In this document: positions 1 to 8,038 of the stretch, in pieces
Layout of the letters: each line of letters opens with the position of its first letter
Numbering within the stretch: the first letter of the stretch is position 1
Assembly: GCA_904502225.1 (NCBI GenBank)
Contig: CAJGDO010000013.1
Location: forward strand, 1-34,415
Reading direction: 5' to 3'
Source: an uncultured Clostridia bacterium
GTDB lineage: Bacteria > Bacillota > Clostridia > Christensenellales > Borkfalkiaceae
DNA: 34,415 bases
Notes under the pieces: generated by a model
The model's database searches: none
The model's input: the letters and a program-made list of their open reading frames with translations, nothing else
What the model was told of the DNA's origin: nothing
Made by a program: the position numbers and the translations under genes

Positions 1-20
1 AATTAGGTTATTTTTTTTCT

Positions 21-84
21 ATGGAATGGTGTAGCGAGGGAGGACTTAGTTCGGCTTCGCCATCGCAGTGCAACGGAGATGCTT
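21..84. other. GC-rich unexplained patch in AT-rich intergenic DNA
   Basis: This stretch is clearly richer in G and C than the surrounding intergenic DNA. It contains the small inverted repeat GGCTTCGCC (53-61) and a possible GCC(A)TC/GATGC pairing (59-64 with 78-82). No start codon with a ribosome binding site, tRNA or known RNA family is recognisable on either strand. It may be the end of a structured RNA or an interspersed repeat cut by the window edge. The rest of 1-201 holds only the promoter and leader of the next gene. Confidence 0.3.
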
Positions 85-114
85 AATGTTTTTGTGAATA
101 TTTCATAAAAATAA

Positions 115-143
115 TTGACTTATAAGTTAAATGATTATATAAT
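115..143 (+). promoter_or_regulatory. Sigma-A promoter of the DUF1858 gene
   Basis: TTGACT (115-120), a 17-base spacer and a perfect TATAAT (138-143). Transcription would start near 150, giving a leader of about 50 bases before the ATG at 202, with AGGAG at 189-193. Confidence 0.85.
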
Positions 144-201
144 AAAAGAGTAAAAAATAAAGATACGGGTAAACTTATCTTATAGAATAGGAGATAGAAA
201 A

Positions 202-396
202 ATGGAAAAGAAAATTACTGAAAACACAACTATTTTTGAGGCAATACAAATCAACCCAAATGCAGGCGACATTTTAATGTCTTATGGAATGCATTGTTTA
301 GGCTGTGCACTTGCACATGGCGAAACTGTTGGTGAGGCTGCAAACGTTCACGGTGCTAACCTTGAAAAGATGCTTGAAGAATTAAACAATTTCTAA
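202..396 (+). CDS. DUF1858 (hybrid-cluster-protein-associated redox disulfide domain) protein
   Basis: A 64-residue protein consisting of a single DUF1858 domain. The family signature is visible as a GMHCLGCALA-like segment in the middle, whose C-x-x-C pair could form a redox-active disulfide or bind metal, and the typical LEELN ending. The family is common as stand-alone small proteins or fused domains in anaerobes and is often near hybrid cluster proteins, but its biochemical role is not established. No hybrid cluster protein is visible here; the gene stands alone between its own promoter (115-143) and terminator (420-459). The start is set by AGGAG at 189-193, eight bases before the ATG. 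There is no signal peptide, so it should be cytoplasmic. Confidence 0.85.
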   Translation: MEKKITENTTIFEAIQINPNAGDILMSYGMHCLGCALAHGETVGEAANVHGANLEKMLEELNNF

Positions 397-419
397 TAAA
401 GTGTTGAGTTAAAAATGGC

Positions 420-459
420 AAGGAACGATAAAAAAATCGTTCCTTAAATTTTATTTTTT
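420..459 (+). terminator. Rho-independent terminator after the DUF1858 gene
   Basis: AAGGAACGAT (420-429) pairs with ATCGTTCCTT (436-445) around a six-base A loop and is followed by a T-rich tract. It isolates the DUF1858 gene from the sec operon. Confidence 0.85.
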
Positions 460-510
460 AAAATTTAGTGTTTGCAAGGCAAAAAAAGAGAAAAAACCAA
501 AATTAAAACC

Positions 511-530
511 AATAAATTTCAATAAATTTC
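511..530 (+). repeat. Tandem 10-base direct repeat upstream of the sec promoter
   Basis: AATAAATTTC occurs twice back to back and is followed by a related CAAAAATTTG, ending just upstream of the -35 box at 541. It could be an A-tract upstream element or a binding site, or only low-complexity DNA. Confidence 0.5.
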
Positions 531-540
531 CAAAAATTTG

Positions 541-570
541 TTGACCGAAAGAGCGTGCATAATGTATAAT
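541..570 (+). promoter_or_regulatory. Sigma-A promoter of secD-secF
   Basis: TTGACC (541-546), an 18-base spacer and TATAAT (565-570). The leader to the secD start at 644 is about 67 bases and shows no clear hairpin. Confidence 0.75.
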
Positions 571-643
571 TTATAAGATAGGCGAAATATAACCTATTAT
601 TTAGATTTAGTAAATTATTTATGTTCTTATAGTGGAGGCGGAA

Positions 644-2017
644 ATGAGCAAAAACAAATCAATTACTTTGCTAATAATCGTAAGCGTGATAATGGCTATA
701 GTTTTAACTATGACCTTTTTGCGTTTTCCGATGGGAGTAAAAGATTATAACTCGGCAGTAGGTGCAACCGAATTGGATTACGATATGGAAGGCGGGCTTT
801 CATACTCGTTAACATTGCACGAAGACACCGAAGAAGAAGTGACTTTAGAAGACACGCAAGAAGTTGTGACAAGCATTAAAGAAAGGCTTGAAATTTTAGG
901 GCACAACGTATCTGTTGTAAAGGTTTTGAAAAACACCGATAAAGACGTGAAAGATTACGGCGTAAGAATTGAAGTTAAGGTTAAAGACACAACTGATGAA
1001 ACGGATGAAGACGTTTTAACAGCAACTAAATTTGGCGAACTTAAATTCTTTGGTGGAACAGAACCAAGCCCAACAACCCAAATTTTAGAAGACGTTGACA
1101 AAGTTATTGCCGACTCTCAATATTTAGGTCAAACTGAAGAAGGTGCATACGTGGTGTCACTTGTATTCACTGATGAAGGAAGGCAAGCCATTTTAGATAC
1201 TATCGGCGAAGAGGCGACCTATTACTTAAGAATAACTTGCGGGTTAGATAATGACGGAAACGATATAGATTTATTTGACCCAGATTCAACCTTTGACCCA
1301 TCGCTTTTTGCTGACGGCAACAAAGAACTTATGTTAAGTTCGACCACTGCACAAGAGGCACAAAGAAAAGCCCTTTTGTTCAAGCATGGCGGAATTAACG
1401 TTAGATATGAGATAGCAAATGGTGGCGTTGGTGTTGAAATCACTTCTCCATTTGGCGAATACGTTGCATTAAAGAGTATGATTGCTATAATTGTCACAGT
1501 GGTTATTGCAATAGCATTGCTTTTAATTGCTTATAGAGGGCTTGGCATAATGGCAGCACTATCGTTCTTGCTCTTTATCTTGGCAGAAACTTGGCTTCTT
1601 ATCGGTGTTCCAGGAATTGTCGTTTCATTAGGAAGCATCATTGGTATAATAAGTGCAATTTTAGTTTGTGCATATTCGCTCGTTTACTTATTGCAAAAGG
1701 TTAAAGATGATTTTGCAAACAGTGAAAAGACGGCAAAAGCAGCAATCAAAAAAGGTTTCGAAGATGCGTTGCTTCCAACCATTAACTTACACGTTGTATC
1801 TGGCATTTTAGCATTGACGTTATTTATCTTTACAAAAGGTTTTGTTAAAGGTTTTGCAATAACTTTCGGCATAGGTATTATCGTTTCGTTGATTTCAAGT
1901 TTGGTATTTACAAGAATGTTTAACGCCTTGATATTCCCACTACCAAAAGACAAAGAAAAATTCCTTAAATTCAAAAGAAACAACGTCGGCAAAAAGCCTA
2001 GCAATGAAGAGGTGTAA
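644..2017 (+). CDS. secD: Protein translocase subunit SecD (divergent)
   Basis: About 457 residues. The SecD layout is visible: an N-terminal membrane helix, a long extracytoplasmic region opening with the D-x-x-GG motif (YDMEGG), and a C-terminal half with about five membrane helices including the conserved GFAIT-x-GIG segment. In the family, SecD with SecF pulls preproteins across the membrane using the proton motive force. I chose the ATG at 644 over the upstream GTG at 632 because GGAGG at 634-638 is correctly spaced for it. Oddity: where E. coli SecD has the AVDANVLINERI motif with its essential Asp, this protein reads AILVCAYSLVYLLQKV, so by ungapped alignment the Asp is Tyr and the Asn is Leu. 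It lies 2 bases before secF. The family call is firm; energy coupling is uncertain. Confidence 0.88.
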   Translation: MSKNKSITLLIIVSVIMAIVLTMTFLRFPMGVKDYNSAVGATELDYDMEGGLSYSLTLHEDTEEEVTLEDTQEVVTSIKERLEILGHNVSVVKVLKNTDKDVKDYGVRIEVKVKDTTDETDEDVLTATKFGELKFFGGTEPSPTTQILEDVDKVIADSQYLGQTEEGAYVVSLVFTDEGRQAILDTIGEEATYYLRITCGLDNDGNDIDLFDPDSTFDPSLFADGNKELMLSSTTAQEAQRKALLFKHGGINVRYEIANGGVGVEITSPFGEYVALKSMIAIIVTVVIAIALLLIAYRGLGIMAALSFLLFILAETWLLIGVPGIVVSLGSIIGIISAILVCAYSLVYLLQKVKDDFANSEKTAKAAIKKGFEDALLPTINLHVVSGILALTLFIFTKGFVKGFAITFGIGIIVSLISSLVFTRMFNALIFPLPKDKEKFLKFKRNNVGKKPSNEEV

Positions 2018-2019
2018 TT

Positions 2020-2925
2020 ATGAAAAACGGTGTTATGAATAAAATTAAGTGGTTTATAATTTCAGCCTTAATAATAGTTGTGGTTGGCCTAACGGTTGCT
2101 GGTATATTCGGGTTAAATAATCCTATTGATTATAACGACGGGTATGAAGTTAGCGTAAGTATAGAGTTTGATGATGAAAGTTCAAAGGCAATTTTGAAAA
2201 ACCAAACAGAAAAGTACTTTGAAAATAACGATATAGACGTTGTATCATATCAAGTTTTAGACGATGGCTTGACCATTATTTATAAACTAAAAACCGACCC
2301 AACGGCAAAAATTGACGGGCTTAAAACGGCAATTGAAACAAAGTTAGATGAAAACCAAGCATCACAAGGTAATGAGGCAACGGTAAACGTAAACAAAGTT
2401 TATAAAGGCTCTTATATGCAACCGTTAGAAATGTTGATTGCTTATGGCGTTGGCATTGTTGCAATATTCCTATTTATGCTTATAATGAACAAACTTGCAA
2501 GTGCTGTTGCAGTTGTTGCATCATCATTTGCATCAATGCTTGTTTTCTTATCAATAATGGCTATCACAAGAATTCCAGCCTCGCCATTTATTGAAATCTC
2601 AATAATGATAGCAGGTGCTTTGGGTGCAATGCTTTCAGCATCGACAGTTGGCAGATATAGGGAAGAATTAAAGAAAAACCTTTCTGAAAAATTCTCTACA
2701 ACTGAAATTGCAGATGAAGTTGCAAAAACCGAGTTTAAGAAATACTTGTTTATTTTAATCGGCGTGTTAGTTGCAAGTTTTGCAGTGTTTGCGTTCTTAA
2801 CTTCATATCTAACCATAATTGGTGGGCAAATTGGTTTTGCAGGAATAAGTGCTTGCATAACATCATACTTTGTGACCCCAGCGGTTTGGTCTGCGATTAA
2901 GTCAAAAGACAAAAACGCAAAATAA
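2020..2925 (+). CDS. secF: Protein translocase subunit SecF (divergent)
   Basis: A 301-residue partner of SecD. It has an N-terminal membrane helix (about residues 10-30), an extracytoplasmic domain to about 130, and then about five membrane helices, the SecF topology. RYREEL, after the third hydrophobic segment, corresponds to the family's RIREN element. The Asn-Asp just upstream of it in normal SecF (GYSxNDTIVVFDR) is not present; the segment reads GALGAMLSASTVGR. Together with the same loss in SecD this suggests an altered mechanism. The ATG at 2020 follows the secD stop by two bases with AGAGGTG at 2008-2014; a second ATG at 2035 is possible. Position next to secD and before recJ matches the usual clostridial order and supports the name. 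Confidence 0.82.
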   Translation: MKNGVMNKIKWFIISALIIVVVGLTVAGIFGLNNPIDYNDGYEVSVSIEFDDESSKAILKNQTEKYFENNDIDVVSYQVLDDGLTIIYKLKTDPTAKIDGLKTAIETKLDENQASQGNEATVNVNKVYKGSYMQPLEMLIAYGVGIVAIFLFMLIMNKLASAVAVVASSFASMLVFLSIMAITRIPASPFIEISIMIAGALGAMLSASTVGRYREELKKNLSEKFSTTEIADEVAKTEFKKYLFILIGVLVASFAVFAFLTSYLTIIGGQIGFAGISACITSYFVTPAVWSAIKSKDKNAK

Positions 2926-2964
2926 ATAAAACTAGATAACTTAACAGGAAATTTGATTAGATTT

Positions 2965-2999
2965 AAGGCGAAATCTATTTTCGCCTTATTCGATTTTAA
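2965..2999 (+). terminator. Probable terminator hairpin after secF
   Basis: AAGGCGAAA (2965-2973) pairs with TTTCGCCTT (2979-2987) over a five-base loop. The T tract after it is broken, so it may be leaky and let transcription continue into recJ eight bases later. Confidence 0.6.
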
Positions 3000-3007
3000 A
3001 AGATATT

Positions 3008-5299
3008 ATGAAAATTGTTTACGGAAAACAACTAAATATCCAAGAGATAGAAACAGTGCAAGAAATTGCAAGCCAATGTGGTATAACTTTTGATACTGCA
3101 AGGCTTTTGTTTTACCGCAAACAAGATAGCGTTATAAAAGCCAAAAGGTTTTTAAACCCAAGCAAAAACCATTTTCATAACCCTTTTTTATTAGACGGTG
3201 TTAAGCAAGCGGTTGAAAGCATTTATAACGCAAAACTATTAGGCAAAAACGTTTTCATTTTGGGCGACTATGATGCTGACGGTGTCTGTGCATCAACCAT
3301 ACTTTACAATTGCTTAAAAGAGTATGGAATTACCAATTTAAGGGTATATGTCCCAGAGAGAGTGGAAGGTTATGGCTTAAATTTAGACACGATTGAAAGG
3401 TTTAATTTAGAGCAGAATATTGACCTTTTGATTACCGTTGACTGTGGCATAAGCGATTTTGATAAAATTGAACAGTTAAAAAGCCGTGGTGTTGAAGTTA
3501 TTGTCACCGACCATCACGAACCACCCGAAATATTGCCAGCGTGCATAAAAATCAACCCAAAAATCAAAGGGCAAGAATATCCGTTTGACGGGCTTTGTGG
3601 TGCAGGCGTTGCATATAAATTGGGGTATGCCTTAATAGGCGAAAAGGCAAACGAATATCTTGATTTTGTTGCCCTTGCAACCGTTGCAGACAGTATGGAC
3701 TTGATTGATGAAAACAGAGATTTAGTGGCAGAAGGCCTTAAAATTTTCAACAACCCTAACAAAATTAGGCTATGTATGAAAAACATGTTTGGCGAGAACT
3801 ATAAAACGGTTATGGCACAAACGCTTGCATACGTTGTTGCACCAAGAATAAACGCTGGTGGAAGAATGGGGGATGCTAACTGTGCGTTAAAACTTTTCAC
3901 AAGCCAAAACCCAAACGAAATCTTTGATTTATCGGTAAAATTAAACCAATATAACGTGGAAAGGCAAGTTGAGTGCGACGTTATTTATAGGGAAGCCAAA
4001 GAAAAAATCCAAAAGTATTCGCTACATAAACGAAGCGTTATTTTAGTAAAAGACAAAAATTGGAAAACCGGTTTTGTTGGAATAGTTGCCGCACGTTTAG
4101 TTGAAGAGTTTGCCCGCCCTGTTATCGTTTTTGCTGGGCAGGACGAACATTATAAAGGCTCTGCAAGAAGTGTTGATGAAATAAACATTTTTGAAGCCAT
4201 AACTGCAAATAAAGAGCATTTAATCGGGTTTGGTGGTCACGCCCAAGCGGCTGGCGTTTCGGTCGAAAAAGAAAAGTTTTTAGACTTTGAAAGGGCGATT
4301 AACGAGTTTGTTAAAGAAGAATATAAGCACGTTGACGTTAAACCTAGCATAAACGTTGAGTGGGAAATAGAGGGGGAAATCTCCAAGCAGTTTGTAAAAG
4401 AACTTGAACTATTAGAGCCGTTTGGCGTTGCAAACAGAACACCGCTTTTCTCGGTAAACGCTAATAAGATAAAGGCAAACAGATTAAAGGAAAACTCGCC
4501 TCACTATTCGTTTAGAACAGAGTATTTAGAAATGCTCAATTTTAACGGGGAAAAAGACGTTGAAGTTTTGTCTTTGCCTGTCGATAAAAAAATCATATTT
4601 GAAATCAACCGTTCAACATTTAAGAACAAAGAATATATAAAGGGATACGTAAGGTCGGTCATCGCTCAATACGATAATTTTAATCTATTGAGTATGCACG
4701 CCTTAAACAATCAACTTGACGCTATTGGTGATGAGCAAGGCGAGTTTAAGTTGGTTGATAAAACCAACTTGCCACCTGACAACGGCGGAACGTTATACGT
4801 TATAAGTGACCCTAAAAATTTAAGTTATTATCCACAATTATCTAACCTTGAAAAAAGTTTCGCAAAAGCACAAGGAAAGGGCGTGAACAGTGTTATTATT
4901 TATGCCCCAAAACAAATTGCTGATGGTTATGAAAGGGTAATTTATCTAGACAAGCCACTTTTCGTGCAAAAGACAAGTGCAAAAACTTACGTTGTTAAAG
5001 ACTTGATAGGCTATGGCGTAATTGATAAAATTAGCACGGATAGGAACGACTTTGCAAAAGCGTTTAACCTATTGGTGTCACTCAACGGCAAACCTGTTTA
5101 CAATTTGGTAGATTTTGCCATAGAAAATGCACAAGAAGTAAGCAAGGAAAACCTGCTTTTTGCACTAAAAGTTTTTATAGAACTTAAGATATTTTCTATT
5201 GAAAACCAAAGGCTAACGTATGAAGCAAAAATTAAGAATGCATTGACAAATTCCAAAGCATATAGTAAAATTGTACTATTAAAGGAAAGTTATGTTTGA
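3008..5299 (+). CDS. recJ: Single-stranded-DNA-specific exonuclease RecJ
   Basis: A 763-residue protein of the DHH superfamily. It degrades single-stranded DNA 5' to 3' in recombination and mismatch or base excision repair. Visible motifs: DYDADG at 87-92, VDCG at 144-147, DHH at 168-170, a conserved APRINAGGRMGDA region near 278-290, and the DHHA1 signature GGHAQAAG at 409-416. These are the metal and substrate motifs of an active enzyme. The OB-type domain and a Firmicutes-type C-terminal extension follow, giving a length in the family's range. The ATG at 3008 has no good ribosome binding site, which is unusual for this window. relA overlaps its end by eight bases; the apt gene often found between recJ and relA in Firmicutes is missing. 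Confidence 0.95.
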   Translation: MKIVYGKQLNIQEIETVQEIASQCGITFDTARLLFYRKQDSVIKAKRFLNPSKNHFHNPFLLDGVKQAVESIYNAKLLGKNVFILGDYDADGVCASTILYNCLKEYGITNLRVYVPERVEGYGLNLDTIERFNLEQNIDLLITVDCGISDFDKIEQLKSRGVEVIVTDHHEPPEILPACIKINPKIKGQEYPFDGLCGAGVAYKLGYALIGEKANEYLDFVALATVADSMDLIDENRDLVAEGLKIFNNPNKIRLCMKNMFGENYKTVMAQTLAYVVAPRINAGGRMGDANCALKLFTSQNPNEIFDLSVKLNQYNVERQVECDVIYREAKEKIQKYSLHKRSVILVKDKNWKTGFVGIVAARLVEEFARPVIVFAGQDEHYKGSARSVDEINIFEAITANKEHLIGFGGHAQAAGVSVEKEKFLDFERAINEFVKEEYKHVDVKPSINVEWEIEGEISKQFVKELELLEPFGVANRTPLFSVNANKIKANRLKENSPHYSFRTEYLEMLNFNGEKDVEVLSLPVDKKIIFEINRSTFKNKEYIKGYVRSVIAQYDNFNLLSMHALNNQLDAIGDEQGEFKLVDKTNLPPDNGGTLYVISDPKNLSYYPQLSNLEKSFAKAQGKGVNSVIIYAPKQIADGYERVIYLDKPLFVQKTSAKTYVVKDLIGYGVIDKISTDRNDFAKAFNLLVSLNGKPVYNLVDFAIENAQEVSKENLLFALKVFIELKIFSIENQRLTYEAKIKNALTNSKAYSKIVLLKESYV

Positions 5300-7424
5300 G
5301 ATATTAAAAAGTATTGAGCAAGCGTATATTGGCAAAGATTTAGCGTTAGTAAAAAACGCATATGATTTTGCAAAAAAAGCACACGCAAACCAAAAGCGTG
5401 CCTCGGGTGAAGAATATTTTATTCACCCTTGTACGGTTGCACAAATTTTAATAGATTTAGGGCTTGATTCGGCAACGGTTGCTGCCGCCTTTTTGCATGA
5501 CGTTATTGAAGACACGCCTGTTTCAGAAGGTGATATTAAAAAAGAGTTTGGCGATGAAGTTTTAGAACTTGTTGTGGGCGTGACTAAACTTGATAAAATC
5601 CAATTCACGTCAAAAGAAGAAGAGCAAGCCGAAAACTTTAGAAAGATTTTCGTTGCTATGGCAAAGGATATAAGAGTTATAATTATAAAACTTGCCGATA
5701 GATTGCACAATATGCGTTCACTTAACTTTTTATCAATTGAGCGTCAACAAAGAATGGCTCGTGAAACGCTTGAAGTTTACGCACCGTTAGCACATAGGCT
5801 TGGCATATCTCAAGTTAAGTGCGAACTTGAAGACTTGTGCTTAAAATATTTAGAGCCTGACTTTTACGAATATTTAACCACAAATATCGAAGAAAGGTTA
5901 AAAAATAACACCGAATTTATAGACCACGTTATCACAGAAATCAACCAAATTTTAAAAGATTCTAATGTCAGTGGTGAAGTTTTTGGCAGAAGAAAGCATC
6001 TTTACAGCATTTATAGAAAGATGAAAGAGCAAAGCAAAACGCTTGACCAAATTTACGATTTAGTGGCAATTAGAATTTTGGTAAACACAGTTGACGAATG
6101 TTATGAAACGTTTGGCAAAATTCACCACATTTGGAAACCTGTTCCGGGCAGAATTAAGGACTATATTGCAACGCCAAAGCCAAATATGTATCGCTCGCTT
6201 CACACCACAGTTGTCACAAACTTTGGTAAGGTTTTTGAAATTCAAATAAGAACATACGAAATGAACCACGCTGCTGAATATGGTATCGCAGCACACTGGA
6301 AATATAAAGAAAAAAAGCAAGTGGCAGACGACCTTGACACAAGGCTTTCTTGGATAAGAGAAGTTATGGAATGGCAAGGTGGCTTAAAAGATAGTAAAGA
6401 GTTTTTAAACTCTTTAAAAGGCGACATATATAGTTCGGAAGTTTTGGTTTTCACACCGAAAGGGGACGTTATCAGTTTGCCAAAAGAAGCAACGCCACTT
6501 GACTTTGCATACAACATTCACTCGGCAGTTGGCAACAAATGCGTGGGTGCAAGGGTAAACTCAAAAATTGTTCCACTAAACACCGTGCTAAACGTTGGTG
6601 ACGTGGTGGAAATTATTACTTCACAGAACTCAAAAGGTCCTTCTTGGGACTGGTTGAAAATTGTTAAAAGTTCAAGTGCAAGGGTAAAGATAAAGCAGTT
6701 CTTCAAAAAAGAAATGAAAGAAGAAAACTGCAAAACGGGTAAGGTTATGCTTGATGCCGAAGCAAAGCATAGGGGTTATAACCTATCAGAGTTGTTGACG
6801 GACGAGGCTTTCCAACACTTGGCGGCAAAATTCTCGTTTAATAACCAAGACGAAATGTTTTCATCAGTTGGCTATGGTGCGGTATCAGCAAGCCAAGTTA
6901 TGGTCAAACTCATCGACTATCAAAGAAAGAGCAACCCACAAGAAGAAGTGACCAAATTTTTCAAGAGCAACAAGCCGTCTTCAAGTGGTGTAAAGGTCAA
7001 AGGCACGGCAGGGCTATTAGTTCGTTTTGCGGGCTGTTGCAACCCTGTTCCGGGCGATGAAATTGTTGGCTTTATCTCTCGTGGTCACGGCGTAATCGTT
7101 CACAGGCACGATTGTCCTAATTTAGCAAACGCTGAAAACGAAAGGCTTATAGAAGTTTCTTGGGCAGAGCAAATCAGCGGGGCTTACAATGCAAGCATAA
7201 AAGTAATCGGCCACACTCAAACCGAAGTCTTAACCATTGTTGCAACCGTTGTGGCACAATTAAAACTTGACATTATGTCAACAAATGGCAGAACGGATAA
7301 TAAAGCAAAGCAAGCAATCATAGATTTTAGTATAAGACTAAACAGTAAAAACGAACTTGACACGTTAATTTCCAAACTTTCTCAAGAGCCGAAGATAATT
7401 GACGTTTACAGGACGGCAAACTAA
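5292..7424 (+). CDS. relA: Bifunctional (p)ppGpp synthetase/hydrolase (RelA/SpoT family)
   Basis: A 710-residue long RSH enzyme that makes and destroys (p)ppGpp, the stringent-response alarmone, in the cytoplasm at the ribosome. The N-terminal HD hydrolase domain is intact (HDVIEDT at 69-75), so hydrolysis should be retained. The synthetase domain shows the conserved RKHLYSIYRKM, GRIKDYIATPKPNMYRSLH and EIQIRT elements. A TGS domain (about 385-445), a zinc-finger region with the GCCNPVPGDEI motif, and a C-terminal ACT domain complete the normal layout. The start lies inside the recJ end, and the stop overlaps the next ATG (TAATG), so translation is likely coupled. Nothing is missing compared with Firmicutes Rel. 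Confidence 0.96.
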   Translation: MFEILKSIEQAYIGKDLALVKNAYDFAKKAHANQKRASGEEYFIHPCTVAQILIDLGLDSATVAAAFLHDVIEDTPVSEGDIKKEFGDEVLELVVGVTKLDKIQFTSKEEEQAENFRKIFVAMAKDIRVIIIKLADRLHNMRSLNFLSIERQQRMARETLEVYAPLAHRLGISQVKCELEDLCLKYLEPDFYEYLTTNIEERLKNNTEFIDHVITEINQILKDSNVSGEVFGRRKHLYSIYRKMKEQSKTLDQIYDLVAIRILVNTVDECYETFGKIHHIWKPVPGRIKDYIATPKPNMYRSLHTTVVTNFGKVFEIQIRTYEMNHAAEYGIAAHWKYKEKKQVADDLDTRLSWIREVMEWQGGLKDSKEFLNSLKGDIYSSEVLVFTPKGDVISLPKEATPLDFAYNIHSAVGNKCVGARVNSKIVPLNTVLNVGDVVEIITSQNSKGPSWDWLKIVKSSSARVKIKQFFKKEMKEENCKTGKVMLDAEAKHRGYNLSELLTDEAFQHLAAKFSFNNQDEMFSSVGYGAVSASQVMVKLIDYQRKSNPQEEVTKFFKSNKPSSSGVKVKGTAGLLVRFAGCCNPVPGDEIVGFISRGHGVIVHRHDCPNLANAENERLIEVSWAEQISGAYNASIKVIGHTQTEVLTIVATVVAQLKLDIMSTNGRTDNKAKQAIIDFSIRLNSKNELDTLISKLSQEPKIIDVYRTAN

Positions 7425-8038
7425 TGAAACTTTATCACTTACAATCGGGGCCACTCAACGTAAACACTTATTTTTTAGTTAATGAAGATGGGCAAGCAGT
7501 TGTCATCGACAGTGGCGAAAATTATAAAAAAGTTAAGTCGGTTGAGGACTTATACAACATAAAAATCGTGGCAGTTTTATTGACGCACGCCCACTTTGAC
7601 CATTGTGGCAACGCCAAAAAATTGCAAGATGACGGTGCTAAAATTTACGTTAGCAAGTTAGATGCTTGTAAACTTTTAAATAACGATAATTTGGCAAGCG
7701 ATTTTGGCAGAAAGTTTGAATATTTGACTGCAGATGAAACTTTTGCTGATAGCGACCAATTAAACATTTGCGGTATAAAGATAAAAGTAATCGCAACGCC
7801 AGGGCATACTGACGGTTCGGTTTGCTTTTTGGTGGACAACCTATTGTTCACGGGCGACACGCTCTTTTTAGGTAGTGTGGGAAGAACGGACTTTAAGTCG
7901 GGAAATAGAAACGATTTAGTTTTGTCTATTAAAAAACTGTTCAACCTTGACGGGGACTATGCAGTTTACCCAGGCCACGATGAGTTTACAACTCTTGAAC
8001 ACGAAAGAAAATATAACATTTTTGCAGAATATGATTGA
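7424..8038 (+). CDS. Metallo-beta-lactamase-fold hydrolase (glyoxalase II-like)
   Basis: A 204-residue MBL-fold protein of the short hydroxyacylglutathione-hydrolase-like group. The zinc motif THAHFDH is at 54-60; further ligands are in TPGHTDGS, FTGDTLF and the late YPGHDEFT. No signal peptide is seen, so it is cytoplasmic. In Firmicutes this gene is commonly found between relA and hemZ, but its substrate is not known, and true glutathione thioesters are unlikely in such organisms. It overlaps relA by one base and the hemZ start by eight bases. Confidence 0.9.
   Translation: MKLYHLQSGPLNVNTYFLVNEDGQAVVIDSGENYKKVKSVEDLYNIKIVAVLLTHAHFDHCGNAKKLQDDGAKIYVSKLDACKLLNNDNLASDFGRKFEYLTADETFADSDQLNICGIKIKVIATPGHTDGSVCFLVDNLLFTGDTLFLGSVGRTDFKSGNRNDLVLSIKKLFNLDGDYAVYPGHDEFTTLEHERKYNIFAEYD

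Noticed and set aside
7947..8030. N-terminal extension of hemZ inside the MBL gene
   Set aside because: The extra 28 codons are not HemZ-like and lie in the coding region of the preceding gene; the ATG at 8031 gives the family length.
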